Notes: generated by a model not told the origin, from the letters alone. Numbered from the stretch's first letter, positions 1-12,417 are shown. The stretch: DNA of 64,000 bases from Hyposmocoma kahamanoa (GCF_003589595.1 NW_020654422.1:11571597-11635596); one strand, 5' to 3'. A program made the numbers and translations.

Positions 1-979
1 GTTTTGGTTATCCCCGTGTCGACACCGTCTTCGATGAAAAACTGGTATTTGTAATGCAATAAGACTGGACACTCATAGCGCAGATCTAACCTAATTTCAG
101 TTTGCGTCCCAAAATTTTGCTTATAATTGTTATAACTTATACTACATTACTTATTATATAAAAATACGTATCTCCTTTATTTATTAGCTTATATAGATTC
201 CATGAGTACATAAGCTTTACACAGGTTTATAAATATACGCATAGAATTACAATATTTTAATTGTACGTACTATGAATTAGTTACATACTTACTCTTTGGT
301 AATGGTATAATTTGATGATTTTGCAGTGTTATTAATATTTTAAGATGTGACTTAACTACCACAAAAGGAAACAAAGAATTTTTTCAAAAAGAGGCGACGT
401 AAATCACAGCGTTAGAAGTGAAAATTATTATCTGTGGCAAAAAGGGTTGGTTTGCAAGGAGCAAATTCGTAAATTTTTGGAGAGAATAAAGATATATTAG
501 TCCAAGTAGAGATAAAGGAATAAATTTGTGGACGCGATAAATCAGTGAAGGATGCTTTTAATTACACATCCGGTAGAAACATTAAGGGGCTGTGCTGTTT
601 CATGAGAATTGCATTTTTAGGAGTTACATACTTTTGTACATTTTAATTATTATATGCGAACTTGTAAGATAGTGACGGTAACAGATACAAAATAAGTCTT
701 AATAGGTAAAGTAAAAATTTCCCTACTTTCAGTAATTTATTTAAATACAACACTGTTCAATATTGTAATTAGGTATGCGCCATGATATTATTTATTTTGT
801 GTAAATAACGACTGCACAACGTGCGAATAATCTGTATCGGCTTATAATGTACATAAATGTTTTGTCTTATTAATGGTATGCTTTAAATTAATAAAGAAAA
901 ATAACACCAAATAAGTAAATTTTGCTAATTTATAAAAAAAATCTGCGCATTTGTAGATAGATAATCAACAAATTGTATA
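1..979. other. AT-rich stretch without recognised features
   Basis: No ORF, repeat family or structure that I can name. Confidence 0.6.
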
Positions 980-1040
980 TTTCGTCATCATCTCAGTCCG
1001 TTAACACCCACTGCTGGGTATAGGCCTTCTCCTCATCCCC
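980..1040 (-). repeat. SINE/LINE tail motif of moth type
   Basis: ATCATCTCAGTCCGTTAACACCCACTGCTGGGTATAGGCC in pieces is the minus-strand 'cagcagtgggtgttaacggactga' tail. Similar tails occur at 39492-39535 and 52028-52085. Confidence 0.6.
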
Positions 1041-1092
1041 CTCCTCCTCCTTCTCCTCCTCCTCCTTTTTCTCCTCCTCCTCCTCCTCCTCT
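1034..1092. repeat. (TCC)n-rich microsatellite
   Basis: Imperfect TCC/TTCTCC run directly after the tail motif. Confidence 0.9.
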
Positions 1093-1139
1093 ATTGTATA
1101 TTTATACATGTTTACGGACTAGTATATTAGGAAGAGTGA

Positions 1140-1432
1140 GTAACCCTCATCATCGTCAACCCATTTATATGTCCCACTGGGCATTGGTCTTCTCTCAGGC
1201 GAGGGTTTAGGCTATAGTCCGCAACGCTACCCCAATTCGGGTTGGAGATTTTACACGTTTTCCGAGGGTTGTTTGAAGTTTGATGATCTTTTCTTGCACC
1301 GAAAAGCTCATTGTAAATTTCAAATAAATTGCGCACATAAAAGCCGAGAAACTCAGAGGTGCGAGCACGGAATCGAACTCATTTTCTCTGCTTGAGAGGC
1401 GGTAGGTCAAACCTTTAGGCTACCACGGTTTT
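1140..1432 (-). mobile_element. tRNA-derived SINE, family D
   Basis: The minus strand starts CCGTGGTAGCCTAAAGGTTTGAC (A-box-like) with GAGTTCGATTCC as B box. The body is GGTGCAAGAAAAGATCATCAAAC, and the end CCCAGTGGGACATATAAATGGG plus GATGATGA is the usual moth SINE tail. Confidence 0.8.
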
Positions 1433-3427
1433 TCGTCTTACTTTTACGTAAAAGCAAAGTATTTATTGACTATCGTAGTACAAAAATGAACTGATGTGAA
1501 AGACATTTTCTATTGACAGAGACAGCCCTATCGAAAGGGCTCAGCAATCGCCAGGAAGCAGAATGTAAATAAAGTAAATTATTGCTAGTGAAGTGATTTC
1601 AGACCGGCGAATGCCTACGTATATTTCACTTGATACGCCTTGGTTAGCTTTACGATACGCCGATGTCCATAATTTTAAATGCAAATCAAGTTGAGGAAAA
1701 ACAACCGTTGTTTAAATAGAATAATTTGGGTTTGTGCAACTTCATTTTAAAAAATACTCTTTGTGATTGTATCCTATGTACTAGTGTACTGCCGTTAAAG
1801 GAGATGGTTGTAATTGACACTATGTAAATATGACATGACATGACATAGAGTTTAAAATACTTTGAATAAATAAAAAAAAATTAAATGGAATTTCTAATCC
1901 GTGAACTATTTAAAGAGCAAAAATACGAAATGCCCAGATCCCTAATTCGTCGTTTATTCGTCCAATATATAAATCCATTATACAAGTCGTAATTTAAATT
2001 ACGTACATTGTAATCAAACTGCTAGCAAATGTACAAACATTAATGGAATTTCGTATGTGATCTCTACAGTCAATTGTAATTGTACTCTAAGTATTTTTTA
2101 GTACTACAGAAATAATGTTGCAAAAGTCATTTTGACAATTGAATTTAAAATTTACTGAAGGAGTTATTCTTATTAGATTGGTATAAAGGAATCATAATTT
2201 TATATAGATAGACGTTTTGGACGCTCGTCTTATTTTATGAATATTACACCAAAACGTAATATGATAAAAAGTGTGCATTTTTTTTTTCATCCTTTAAGGC
2301 ATTCTCCAACCCCATAGCTAAAAGATACGAAAGAGAGCAATAGAGAAAGTCTCAAAGTGGAGTGGTCTAACACGCATGAGTTATCCCGAATCCGGCCTTA
2401 GTTCGAGACACGAGTGTTATTTTAATTATAAACATTATTTACCTTAATTAGCGTTTTTGCGGAGAGCGCTTGTAGCGGCAACCGCCGGTAAATTGGCGGC
2501 CCACTTTGAATGCTCAGAACGTAGAGATAACCTCCAACAGGAGTAGATTTTCCAGTCAAAACGGAAACGAAAAAGTGATATCTGAATTAGTATTAGATAT
2601 GACTGGATACGAATTGTTCTAAGTTTCTTTGTTTTTTCAATTGTCTTTTGTTGCTTATATATATATATCATCTCAGGTGAAAGAGGATACGAGACTGAAC
2701 GAACAGCACAAAAAAGACAAAGGAAAAGCAGTCTAAATACTTTGTTGAAAATTCTACTTTGCATTAGCGTACCTATTTTATTTTAACATATGTAAGCAAT
2801 AAATAAAATTAATAAATAAACCTGTTAATAAAAAAGTTCATCCTTAACATTGTTTTTTCCACAGGAACATGTTAAATGTAACTTATTCTCAATCTAGTGC
2901 TTTCCACCTCTAGCATTTCATAATTAGGATGCAGTTTCAGAGCCGTGCGTGCAGTGGAGAGCTCGTATGTTTGCTAAACTGTGTGTCGATGGGGGCTTCA
3001 AAAGGCGCCAATTAACCGCCGCTCTGTTACTGAGCCTACAAGTAGCATGAAAGATGATGACTTTTAGTAAATTAGCTAACTTTGGGTATTACAGATTGTC
3101 TAATATGTTTAAAATACGTAAAATAATAAATAGCCGATTTCCACGATTCATTAGTACACTGCTTGAACCATCTAAAAAATATATGAGACCAATATTGATG
3201 ATGATTACTAGACATTCTTCTTTATTGCAAACAATAATGTAAAAACGTAAAAATATTTCACTTTTAGTTAGGCGTTATTTTTGTGTTCCTATTTTTATTT
3301 GTTGAATTCGCTTACTAAAACTGCAAATAGAGTAGGTAGTTTTGCTTAGAACGTAATACTGTATTTATCACTAGAAATAATTTAACAAATAAATAAAGTA
3401 AAAACCAATTTCATTTTGTATTCAATT
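1433..3427. other. AT-rich stretch, no gene recognised
   Basis: Small perfect hairpin AGCCCTATCGAAAGGGCT (1522-1540 region). A minus-strand open frame at 2444-2764 has no domain and simple AT-driven composition. Confidence 0.5.
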
Positions 3428-3535
3428 CTTATTTGTGAAATTACTCCGCTACTTTGTTATAATTATTAATACAAAGATCGAACCTTAGAAAAAATTCCTT
3501 CGATCCGGCCGGATTCTTAGGATCCGGAGTGTTAG
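3428..3535. mobile_element. family B fragment, left arm and core edge
   Basis: GTGAAATTACTCCGCTACTTTG to TTCCTTCGATCCGGCCGGATTC; the rest is missing. Confidence 0.65.
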
Positions 3536-3600
3536 GAGCGTATTTGTATATGTACGAGATAGGATGTGATAATCTCAAATATATGAGTTTTCTGTCATTG

Positions 3601-3671
3601 ATTTCTTATAATTGTACTAGTGGATAAATATATATTTCGTATATATTTCTTATAATTGTACTAGTGGATAA
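3601..3671. repeat. 27-bp exact direct repeat, 44-bp period
   Basis: ATTTCTTATAATTGTACTAG plus TGGATAA occurs at 3601-3627 and 3645-3671, with an AT-rich spacer. Confidence 0.9.
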
Positions 3672-4178
3672 GTTTCTAACGTTCTGTTAATGAGGGTAAA
3701 CTGAAGTACACTTACACCGGCACAATTTGCAATATGCCTTATGAAAAACAAACCAACGCACATTACAAGGCGTTATGGTAGAAACTGACGCCCAATAAAT
3801 CCGCAGGTTGATTTATTTAATTTTTCACGAATTCAGTCGTGTCGAGCGTGAGTTCGATAAGATTAATAATTCACAGGCCGAGCTGTTTAGTTGCACCGCT
3901 TTGCATGGCGCGCTATCGTCGCCATAATGGCGTAAATGGCACCACGAGCGGTGAAGAATGGTAAAAGATGATATCCTTAAAACTTCGTCTGCCGGTGTAA
4001 TGTGGAGATGGTTTTATTTGTTGTAGTAATGCGTTGAAAGACAGTTAGATTTGTGTTTACAATATTTGAGAAAGTAGATGACACGTATATTCTAAAATAA
4101 AATATGTATATACTAAATCCATTAATAATTGTGACCCCTCTTAAACTATTAAACTACATGGTAACTTTACTCTCAATT

Positions 4179-4562
4179 GGTTTTTTTATGGTACTTTGGT
4201 ACGTCGTGTATTGCTATAAACCGGTGGTGCGCCTGGTGTAAATCGACACGCCTGTCCATAGCAGTTGCAGAGCCACGCAGAGCTCTAAATAGCGAAGATC
4301 TGAGGGACACTGCCACTGCGCCTATCACCCTGATATTTAGGTTGATAAGTCCCACGTGCCTGTAATTTCACAAGCACACAATCAATTAATCGAAATTAAT
4401 TAATAATTAATCAAGGACATGAATAAGTAACGACTAGATAAATTAAATTACTTAAAGATTTATTCCGATTTACTTTACCTGTACTTTACCTGTACTGATT
4501 TACTTTACCGATGTACTTCCCTGTACCAATTCTTTCACAAGGAGACTCTACTGCTACTAAAG
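4179..4562 (-). mobile_element. family A repeat, interrupted copy
   Basis: Family A is about 300 bp. Read 5'-3' it starts TAGTAGCAGTAGAGCTCCTT, passes CTGCCGCCAAGCAGTAATG and GGTGACGGGCGCAGTGGCAG, and ends GTCCCGTCACTTGGTAT(A)n. It has no ORF conserved between copies. The A tail and variable 5' truncation suggest a SINE-like retroposon, but I see no clear tRNA head. In this copy about 115 bp of AT-rich DNA (4381-4495) replaces the middle before the 5' end resumes. Confidence 0.75.
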
Positions 4563-4867
4563 CTCTACTGTTACATTTTTTAAGTTACAATCTTTTATCA
4601 CAATGCGCCTCATTGCATCTAGTAGAGTGACGGTTGCGGTGGCGTTGTTATGACACTAATATGCATTTCTCACGCGAAAACCGACTGTCGGACGTGGTTG
4701 TGGGCGCGGTCGGATTCGACGCTTAATCGACCGCGATGCGTTTGATAAGGCTTTTATGTGGGAAATGACAGATGGGATTTCTAGAACCACATGTTTATGA
4801 ATTTATTTTATTATATATATGATGATGCTTTTACTACCATGATATTCGTATATTTTTTGTGACAATA

Positions 4868-4925
4868 CTCCACCTAGTTTTTTGGTATTATTGATACAAA
4901 GATGGAACCAAAACTGAAAATTAAA
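4868..4925. mobile_element. family B arm fragment
   Basis: ACTCCACCTAGTTTTTTGGTATTATTGATACAAAGATGG in pieces; only one arm is seen. Confidence 0.45.
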
Positions 4926-6189
4926 ACCGATCATTAGCTAGCACATACCAATGCTTAATAAAATTTTATTAGAATTATAGGTAATAAAGTTTGGACAAGA
5001 AATGTCACGTTGTAATTGTATAAATGAACCATAAATTTAGGTAGCTTAAATAAAAAGTAATTATAATACTATGTACAAAACGAAAATAAGACAAAAATAA
5101 ATCAAAAGCACTTTTTGATTAAATCTGTATTTTGTTATTTTTCGCTTTTTAGTGTAGTGACTTTTCGTGATTTTTGAAGTTGGTTGAATTATTTTTTTTA
5201 AAGTTTGTTTATCTGCACTAAACAAGACCTTACAAATATGTCAGCTAACAAATTTGGACTTCACACAGGTAGATAATAAGGCTAATATTCATATAAACAA
5301 TTCCTTCCAGATATTTTGACTGCGTTCTTGAATAACATTATAGAACATTGGTGAAGGGAATAAACACGTTGAAAATAAAATATCGTCGATGTAGGTACCA
5401 TTAAAATGTAGTGAATAATACGAAAAAACGAGCTTACAGATGCGGTGGAATTGTGAATACACTCTCGTAAATGGCTCGTTAATGTTAAACGTGTAGCCAA
5501 ACAAAGTGGCGACAGGTCACACGGCAACAATGAATCGTACTTATTAAGCACATATTTGCCTGCACACGGTCCATTAATCAATTTTTGCATTTTTAATTCA
5601 CCCCTCATTATTTGCCCGTGAATTTCATTTTCACTGCTGTTCAACCATTTTAAAATTTTAAACCCGCGCCGACGCAGGCTCCAAAACACGCGTTTTCAAA
5701 TAATTTACAATTTATCATGTTCGGTCTGTAAATAAGCAAATATCGTCTGTTAAACCATTTTTAATTAATGTTGTATAAAAATATTATTCGTATGTGCGAT
5801 TCCGGTAATGACGGGTTAAACTTTGTAATCAAAATATGATAATATTTGATACAGCAGTGATCGAAGTATGAGTACATTCATAGATTTATAAATAATATTT
5901 AATAAACGTTATAATGACTAGATATCTTCTACAAGATCGTCGCCGGCGCCTAGCAATGAACTTGCATGGCAAATTACAAAAATACTTACTACTTCAACCA
6001 AACATAGCTCTTGAAATGAAACTAAATTGCCTACGTAATTAAAAGTAACGGCTTAACGAACTAAAATTAAATCAAAGCGAACATGTAATAAAATTCAGTT
6101 GCCCACTCCAATGGAGTATCGTTCAAATGTTGAGTAGTTGAAACAATGCACGGAAAATTCGACAGAGGAAAAAAATAGTGGTTACATAC

Positions 6190-6425
6190 GGTACATTCCA
6201 ATCATGAAATCGTACGGTATGATAAAGTCGTATGTCAAAAGTGCTTTTACCACATGAAGTCATAATCTATGAAATAAATTATGTATTTGTGTGAAATTTT
6301 GAAACTTTCCTATATAATATGAGCATAAGAAAGTTATCGACTAATTTCGTTGACAGAATCTTAAAACCAACTGTTGGAAAGTTGTTATTTTGTAGATATG
6401 GCCTTACTACAATAAGGGTGCGAAA
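6190..6425 (+). repeat. family F repeat, copy 1
   Basis: ATGATAAAGTCGTATGTCAAAAGTGCTTTTACC in pieces, then TGTGAAATTTTGAAAC, TTATCGACTAATTTCG and GTTGGAAAGTTG; shared with 13.1 and 31.1 kb. Type unknown. Confidence 0.65.
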
Positions 6426-7236
6426 TTAGGATATTAGTTTTGATTTTCGACGTCAAATGTTCGTAGTTTTTCTTACCACAGCATAACTTTTATTCTACTC
6501 CTAATGTGGCAGAGCGCATTCACGCTTCATGTTCATAGATTGAATTTGGTCGTTTGTCGCTAACTGCACAGTAGGATAGATTGATATGTTGGTACTTAAA
6601 TGTTATCAACTGAGACTTGTTCTCGCGTAACTACACATTTTTTTTCATATTATAATTAAAATATTTTTAAATTTTATATTTTCAAACTCGTGTTTTTTTA
6701 CACTTCTGCCATAATCAATATTGAACTTTGAAAACTACGCAACTGGGCTATTATTCTGGTGAACGTACGAGATTTCAATAGTCTATGTCAAATAGTTTCG
6801 GTGAAAATCGAAGACAGTTTGTGACCATGGAAGTAGCACAACACAAGTATTCGTTTTTTTAAATTTTTGTACTTTGAATTTAAAATATTATTGTAATTTT
6901 TAGCTTTTTTAGTCTTCTGTGTAAAGGTTTGCGACATGTTGTATATATGAGAATTTAAAAGCTTCCGCTGGTCGGGCAAGCGCGCGGTATAAATCTGAAT
7001 TTAATCCCAAGTTTTTCGCTCGCCACCCTGTCCAAAATGCGAAACTCGTTATTTTAGTAATCAACTAGATACGCCTATGCCGGATATTTCTGTGTATTAT
7101 ATATACCTCAAGTGGTAATATTATGTTGATAGATCCCTAGTACGTACATATCGTTGCTAGGTACATATCGCATTATCGACTTCTATTTGTTGGTTACATT
7201 TTTATACTACTACTGCTGCTTTAGTCAGAGATCTAA
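6426..7236. other. AT-rich stretch without recognised features
   Basis: Nothing beyond short AT runs. Confidence 0.5.
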
Positions 7237-7540
7237 ATTTAGTAGCAGTAGAGCTCCTTCGTCGAAAAAGGTCGTCGAGGGTAGTACTGCCACCTTACGT
7301 GTTTCTGCCGCCAAGCAGTAATACCAGCATTACTGTGTTCCGGTTCTGAAGAGTAAGGGTGCTGGTGAATAACAGGCATATAGGACTTGTCATCTTACGC
7401 CTCAGGGTGAACGGGCGAAGTGGTAGTGCCCCTCAGACCTTTGAAATTTAAAGCTCTGAGTGGCACTGTAACTGTTATTGACAGGCGAGTAGCTTACCAC
7501 CAGGCGCACGACTTGATCGTCTCGTCACTTTATAAAAAAA
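7237..7540 (+). mobile_element. family A repeat, near full length
   Basis: Runs from AGTAGCAGTAGAGCTCC to GTCACTTTAT(A)7. The body is complete with scattered substitutions. Confidence 0.85.
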
Positions 7541-7598
7541 TAGATATACTTGACTATAAATACAGGTATATATATTTTTCTAACTTACTATCATGATC

Positions 7599-7855
7599 AA
7601 AGCCGTGGTAGCTTAATGGTTTGATCTATCGTCAAATAGAGGCCGGGGGTTCCAATCCGGGCTCGCACTTCTGAGTTTTTCGGAATTTATGTGCGAACCT
7701 TAATTTGAAAATTATCACGAGCTTTTCAGTGAAGGAAAACATGACGAAACCTGCACGGCGAAGAAGGTTCGCATCCCTCGGAAAACGTGTGAAGTCTCCA
7801 ATTCGCGTCGGGTCAGCGTGGCAGTTCGTGGCCTAAACTCTCGCCTGAGAATATA
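7599..7855 (+). mobile_element. tRNA-derived SINE, family D, 3' truncated
   Basis: Opens AAGCCGTGGTAGCTTAATGG with B box GGTTCCAATCC at 7648. The body matches the 1.1-kb copy up to CTCTCGCCTGAGAATATAC. Its normal tail is replaced by family E. Confidence 0.85.
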
Positions 7856-8195
7856 CATGTGTGACGATGTGACCTCTTTACATCATTATCCCACCATTTT
7901 ATCACCTTTTCTTTGGTTTCTGGCCACTTGTTTTCAAATTTGGAATCGTTCTTTAATTCCTGTGCCTCATCATTCCCATTTTGTTTCGTTCCGTCATCAC
8001 TCCCAGCTCAATCGCTGTAGCGAGCAGGTCGGCTGCAATTTTTAGTTGCGTCTAATTTTGTTCCTTTTACCAGTTCACAACCTAAATCATGTGCCTTTGT
8101 GGACCGAAGTATCCTATTTAATTGTCGTAATCCTGGTCCCGTGACAATAGTGGTTTACAACCCTGTACCCAGCAGTGAGGCGTAAAAATAGGTTG
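7856..8195 (+). repeat. family E repeat, copy 1
   Basis: Shares GACGATGTGACCTC, ATCCCACCATTTTATC, TTTGTTTCGTTCC and CTAAATCATGTGCC with 49150-49445. It ends ACCCAGCAGTGAGGCGTAAAAATAGG, the common moth SINE/LINE tail. Its type is unknown. Confidence 0.65.
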
Positions 8196-8867
8196 ATATT
8201 ATAATTAATTATAATTACGATAACAAACTTATTCTTGAAAATATGCGAGGTAGATGATAATAACATATGGAATATATTAATTTATTTTAAGTAATCACGT
8301 AAATTCACAATATTAAACTCCCTGTCCAAAGAAGCTCTGTTTGAAATGATTAGAGTCAGACAGGGAGTTAAACTCGTGGTGTATGAATTTAGTATTCTAT
8401 GCAAATAGGGGCGAAACTTAAATCTTATCGCAAGTTAGGTGCACAGGAATAATAATCCCTCCCCAGAAGCCTACCCCCTTCGCTCAGGTGGGAGGGTGGC
8501 AAGGGGGTGTATTCCCGAACTACCGAAAGGTTTAAATTGTTTAAGGAAGTTGTTTGAATCTTAACTGTTCAGGCATTTCGCTGGATTTGACGTGGCCATG
8601 TGCGGAATACATTATGAAAATAAATTTGCAAGTTTGATGGGCTTCTACTCATCTCTCGCATCAACACAATATGTTACTGCGATAATGAATTGGATGTTTA
8701 CTTAACCACACCTTACAATGTCCTATTTATGTGTTTTAATAATTTTATTGGATGATGACGTTTTAATTATATTTGTTGTTTATTAGGTTCTTTTACCACA
8801 GCTTTTAATGTAATTTAATGTAACTCTTCACCAATTATTATTTTATTTTATAAATATTTTAGATTAC
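8196..8867. other. stretch with a small inverted repeat only
   Basis: AACTCCCTGTC (about 8317) and GACAGGGAGTT (about 8353) face each other over some 25 bp; a C-rich/G-rich pair lies at 8460-8515. No gene. Confidence 0.5.
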
Positions 8868-9240
8868 CTCGGTGACCCAATGGTGTGCACTGTAAGCACT
8901 AGACCTGGATTCCCGGTAGGACTAATTGAGGAAGCGAACTTTCCTAAATTGGTTCTAATCTGGGTGTTCTGGGAAGTGCCCCTGCGTGAATTCCGTTGCT
9001 CTGGTGCTCATAGCATAGGTATTTCCCGTCAGTGGCACAGTCGGCCGGGGTTAGGGACTCAAGTATAAGAACCGGCGAACAATAAATGTCGTATCGAGCA
9101 GGACGGCCTACTGCATTTGTGCTAGAAGCGATACGACACAGAAATCCAACTGTCTCAATCCTAGCAAGCCTAACTAGAATTAAACCGTTTGCGGACAAAA
9201 CAATTGGGATTATTTCAGGGGACACCTCATCGCACATGTC
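8868..9240 (+). repeat. possible SINE-like or unknown repeat
   Basis: Opens CTCGGTGACCCAATGGTGTGC with GGATTCCCGG 30 bases on, loosely like A and B boxes. GC content is higher than the surroundings, and an inverted pair TGTCGTATCG/CGATACGACA lies at 9087 and 9129. No second copy is seen in the window. Confidence 0.3.
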
Positions 9241-9984
9241 AGTGATCTCGTATTATTATATTATTATTTTCAAGTTTTTATTACTACCGCAAAGTTATCT
9301 AGAAGAGATGGATCAATAATGCCGTCTGATATACCCCGTTATTTATTTGTGTACCTTGTTTACGTGAGCAATATCTTTATTGCGTTGATTTGTATCGATT
9401 TTTAAAGCGAAGTAGATCAAGCAAGATTGAAGTTTTAAGACCAAAGTGTAGACTACAGATCAAACCTTAAACAAATGGCACTTGTATTGTTGCTCTTTGA
9501 AAATAATACCTATATATGAGAATCATTTTCAGTGCCTAATAGTATAATCAGATCACACACAGCTAACTTGGTTTTAAATACCTTAATAATCACGACAACT
9601 TGTTTCAACATACGCACAAAGCTTAACTGACGTAACTTAACGAAATACAATTTTAGATTTTACACCTCTTCAACACGAACGCATTGAAACATAGACTCTA
9701 TTGGTTTGATTTAGAGTAGGTCAATAATTTTGAAGGATCGTAAAGTTTACTATGTATGTGCTTAGAGTTGTCTAAAGTCGGAGCTGTCAAATTTGTTTAG
9801 CGGTAAGGGCCAAGTTGCAAGGGGCGCCGTAGGCGATATAACTAAGTGCTTACTTGCCTTACTACAACTAAATTGTTCCGTTTGAGTTGTGTTAATGCAG
9901 CAATTTATGCGAGGTGGTTAAACTTATAGGTTAGTTACATAGTTCCGGTTCATATGTATAGCTTTATTCACCATCCAACTTCAC

Positions 9985-10059
9985 GATTAGTATTCGAGCT
10001 GTCAAAAGTATAATAAATGATAATCATTTACTATACTATTGACAGCGCAAGTACTAATC
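9985..10059. ncRNA. strong 75-nt hairpin, candidate miRNA precursor
   Basis: Arms GATTAGTATTCGAGCTGTCA... and ...TGACAGCGCAAGTACTAATC pair along about 35 positions with roughly six mismatches and a loop of 3-9 nt (TAATCATT region). The size fits a pre-miRNA, but a miniature inverted-repeat element is equally possible; no terminal duplication is obvious. Strand is unknown. Confidence 0.35.
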
Positions 10060-10247
10060 AATTAGTCATGTCTTAGTGCGTTACTGATCCGATTTGTTAT
10101 TACAATCGACTTTATTTATGAAATTTTAATCGCTTACATTCAGTGAGCGTGTTTTCGGTCACAATAAATTATTAATTAATTTCACAGATGATTCAATTGA
10201 TGACTCCAATTCTTATGGAGAAGAATGCATTATAATAAACAATTAGA

Positions 10248-10284
10248 ATTTATATATATATAATTATATAAATTAAATATATAT
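10248..10284. repeat. TA-rich simple sequence, left of SINE C
   Basis: TTATATATATATAATTATATAAATTAAATATATATAAT in pieces; continues on the other side of the SINE (10486-10590). Confidence 0.85.
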
Positions 10285-10485
10285 AATAACGCACACACTC
10301 AACATAGACCCGCACTAGGGAAACCCTGTGTCACGGGTGCCATGGACACACACATAGACAACCACAAATTACACCCAAACTCACGAGAGAAATAATTGTA
10401 GGCCATACAACTATTTCTCCCGGCCCGGGAATCGAACCTGGGACCTCTGCGTGGCAGTGGTAACCGTTCGGCCACGGAGGCAGTT
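10285..10485 (-). mobile_element. tRNA-derived SINE, family C
   Basis: On the minus strand it opens AACTGCCTCCGTGGCCGAACGG, an A-box-like start (TGGCCGAACGG), and has a perfect B box, GGTTCGATTCC, 50 bases on. The body is CTCGTGAGTTTGGGTGTAATTTGTGGTTG and the tail GTGTGTGCGTTAT. The A and B boxes can act as an internal RNA polymerase III promoter. It is embedded in TA-rich simple sequence. Confidence 0.85.
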
Positions 10486-10590
10486 AAATATATAAATTAT
10501 ATATATATATATATATATCTATAAATTATATATATAATATAAATTACTAATCAGTATATATTTAATTTTAATTATAATTAAATTTAAATA
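10486..10590. repeat. TA-rich simple sequence, right of SINE C
   Basis: (TA)n runs and TAAATTATATATA-like variants; the SINE appears to have inserted into one TA-rich block. Confidence 0.85.
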
Positions 10591-11797
10591 TATATAAATT
10601 ATCGAGCCGACAGATTATGGAAGAAGATTATTCAAGTTGATTTCTCCTTTGTGTAGTTATACAACTAGTTGTTGAATTTAAAACTATCGGAGCTAAAGAG
10701 TACGTGTGTTCACTACAGTAAAGAAAAAAACGGCTTTACAGTAATGCATTTATTGTTTATGGTTGTCTATCAATAATTATTGAACTTCATAGGCATGCTT
10801 ATGTCAAAAGTAAAATAAATGGTTAGACAAAGTATAGTGATAACTTTATTCTCTAATCATCTGGACTAAAGAAAACGTAAAGATTCGACTCTAATGTGGA
10901 GTTAAATAAATTTATGTAATCGAAGAAAACATCATTTCAGACTCGCTTCTAATTCATTGACAAGTTAGCTCAAGTCACACTTCTCAAACTACATATAAAG
11001 TACATTAATAATACTCAAATCAAACTATTAATAGTAAACAATGGAGGTTTGTTTACTAGGAAACCTCTCTGAAGTAATAAAGTTGCTTAGCTAAAGCCAG
11101 GCCGGGGTATGATCACGTTTCACAGGAGGCATTTCACAGGATTCCATGGTCAAAGTTCCGTGAAGCCACAAAGGTGTTACTGGTAGCTAATTACGGAAAA
11201 TAAAAAGCCACTCGATACGTTCGCCGTTGAAATTTTCTAAATGTTTTTCTTTTTAATTGTGAAACTTGACGATTTTTTAGTGGACTTCTATTATTGGTCG
11301 TTCCGGTGGTGAAATTCGTAATTTGAAATTTCAAAAGAAGCCAATAGAACGCGATGTTTAATTACCAGGAAAACGGTGAAAGAGAAAAATCTTTTGTGTG
11401 TTCAAAAAGGTTTTGTTTTTTCCTTCTATGCGCTACTTTTCGAAAATTTTACTTTAAAAAAAAAACATGTTGATTTTTTGCACTTTTACTACTACTGCAA
11501 CTTTAGATAGGACGTAATATTTTTACAACACTTTATAACAGAAGGTTAGAACTCGTACTAAAGTCACGAACGATGACGTTGTTCGTCGATGGATATTGGC
11601 ATACTTTTTCGCATCGAACCCCTTCGGCGATAAAACATACGCGATATTGCCTGTCTTTTGTTGCACCTGCGTATGAAAGGTGATAATTCCGATTTAATAT
11701 TTTTTAACAAAAGTAGGCGTCAAACAGACTGATAAAGAGTTATGTTTTACTGTGCAGCAGCAATTGCTTTTACATTATTTATGAAAAGTAATGATGT

Positions 11798-11865
11798 GGA
11801 GTGTACAGAGTACACTTTCTACATAGCCTACAAAGACTATGTAGAAAGTGTATCCTTTACACTCC
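11798..11865. ncRNA. strong 68-nt hairpin, candidate miRNA precursor
   Basis: Inner arms TACACTTTCTACATAG (11811-11826) and its exact complement (11837-11852) surround a 10-nt loop. After a 5-nt imperfect region, GGAGTGTA/TACACTCC pairs again, so the stem has 29 positions with about three mismatches. The shape, with an internal bulge, fits a pre-miRNA. Strand is unknown. Confidence 0.4.
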
Positions 11866-12417
11866 CATGTCCATCGGCGAATCGTATATGGAATCTCGAT
11901 AAACGTTTTTGTAATGCTGGTTTGGAGCACATTATTTTTGTGAAAATGATTATATTTTTATTATTTATCACATAATATCATTCTTCTATATTTCATAATC
12001 ATTAAAAAACATATTGGCTGAGAAACTTTAAATGTAAAATAAAAATATTTTTGTTCATATTTCTTTATAAAATTTAAAAAATCATGAAGTACACGGAAAA
12101 GCCCACTATAGCGTTGCTATAACAAAAAAATCACACGAGCGATAAGGGTCGTTTCACACTGCGTCATATTTTACAAAGTGCCCTAAGTTCGGCAGTTAAC
12201 TCACACGGTTATGGCGTTGTTAACACGTGTTCCCTGTTGTTCACTTCGCAATATATGGGAAAAAGAAAGGTGAGAAAGTTTGTAAAAGCCATATCGATCT
12301 GTAATGAGAATATGACAAATAAGAACCTTGGAGGAGAGGAGACCTATCATATCAGCCGTTGGACGTATATAAGTCGATACAGTAAAGTACAAAATTACGT
12401 ACGTTATGGATTAAGAA

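Larger units (their letters stand above)
3672..6189. other. AT-rich DNA with three moderately GC-rich islands
   Basis: Apart from the repeats listed, islands at about 3770-3960 (GCCATAATGGCGTAAATGG), 4620-4750 and 5430-5690 (CATTAATCAATTTTTGCATT) carry many homeodomain-type ATTA/TTAT sites. They look like possible enhancers; no coding evidence. Confidence 0.3.

Noticed and set aside
2444..2764. 106-codon minus-strand frame with a hydrophobic start.
   Set aside because: Hydrophobicity comes from T/A-rich codons; no conserved motif or gene context.
5282..5689. 135-codon minus-strand open frame.
   Set aside because: No recognisable domain. The sequence looks like a non-coding island with homeodomain-type sites, and there is no splice or start context.
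10412..10485. A genuine tRNA gene at the tRNA-like head of SINE C.
   Set aside because: The tRNA-like part continues into the SINE body shared by three copies, and the acceptor stem does not close properly.
11742..11975. 77-codon frame across the 11.8-kb hairpin.
   Set aside because: The palindrome and AT-rich flank explain it; the peptide has no recognisable feature.
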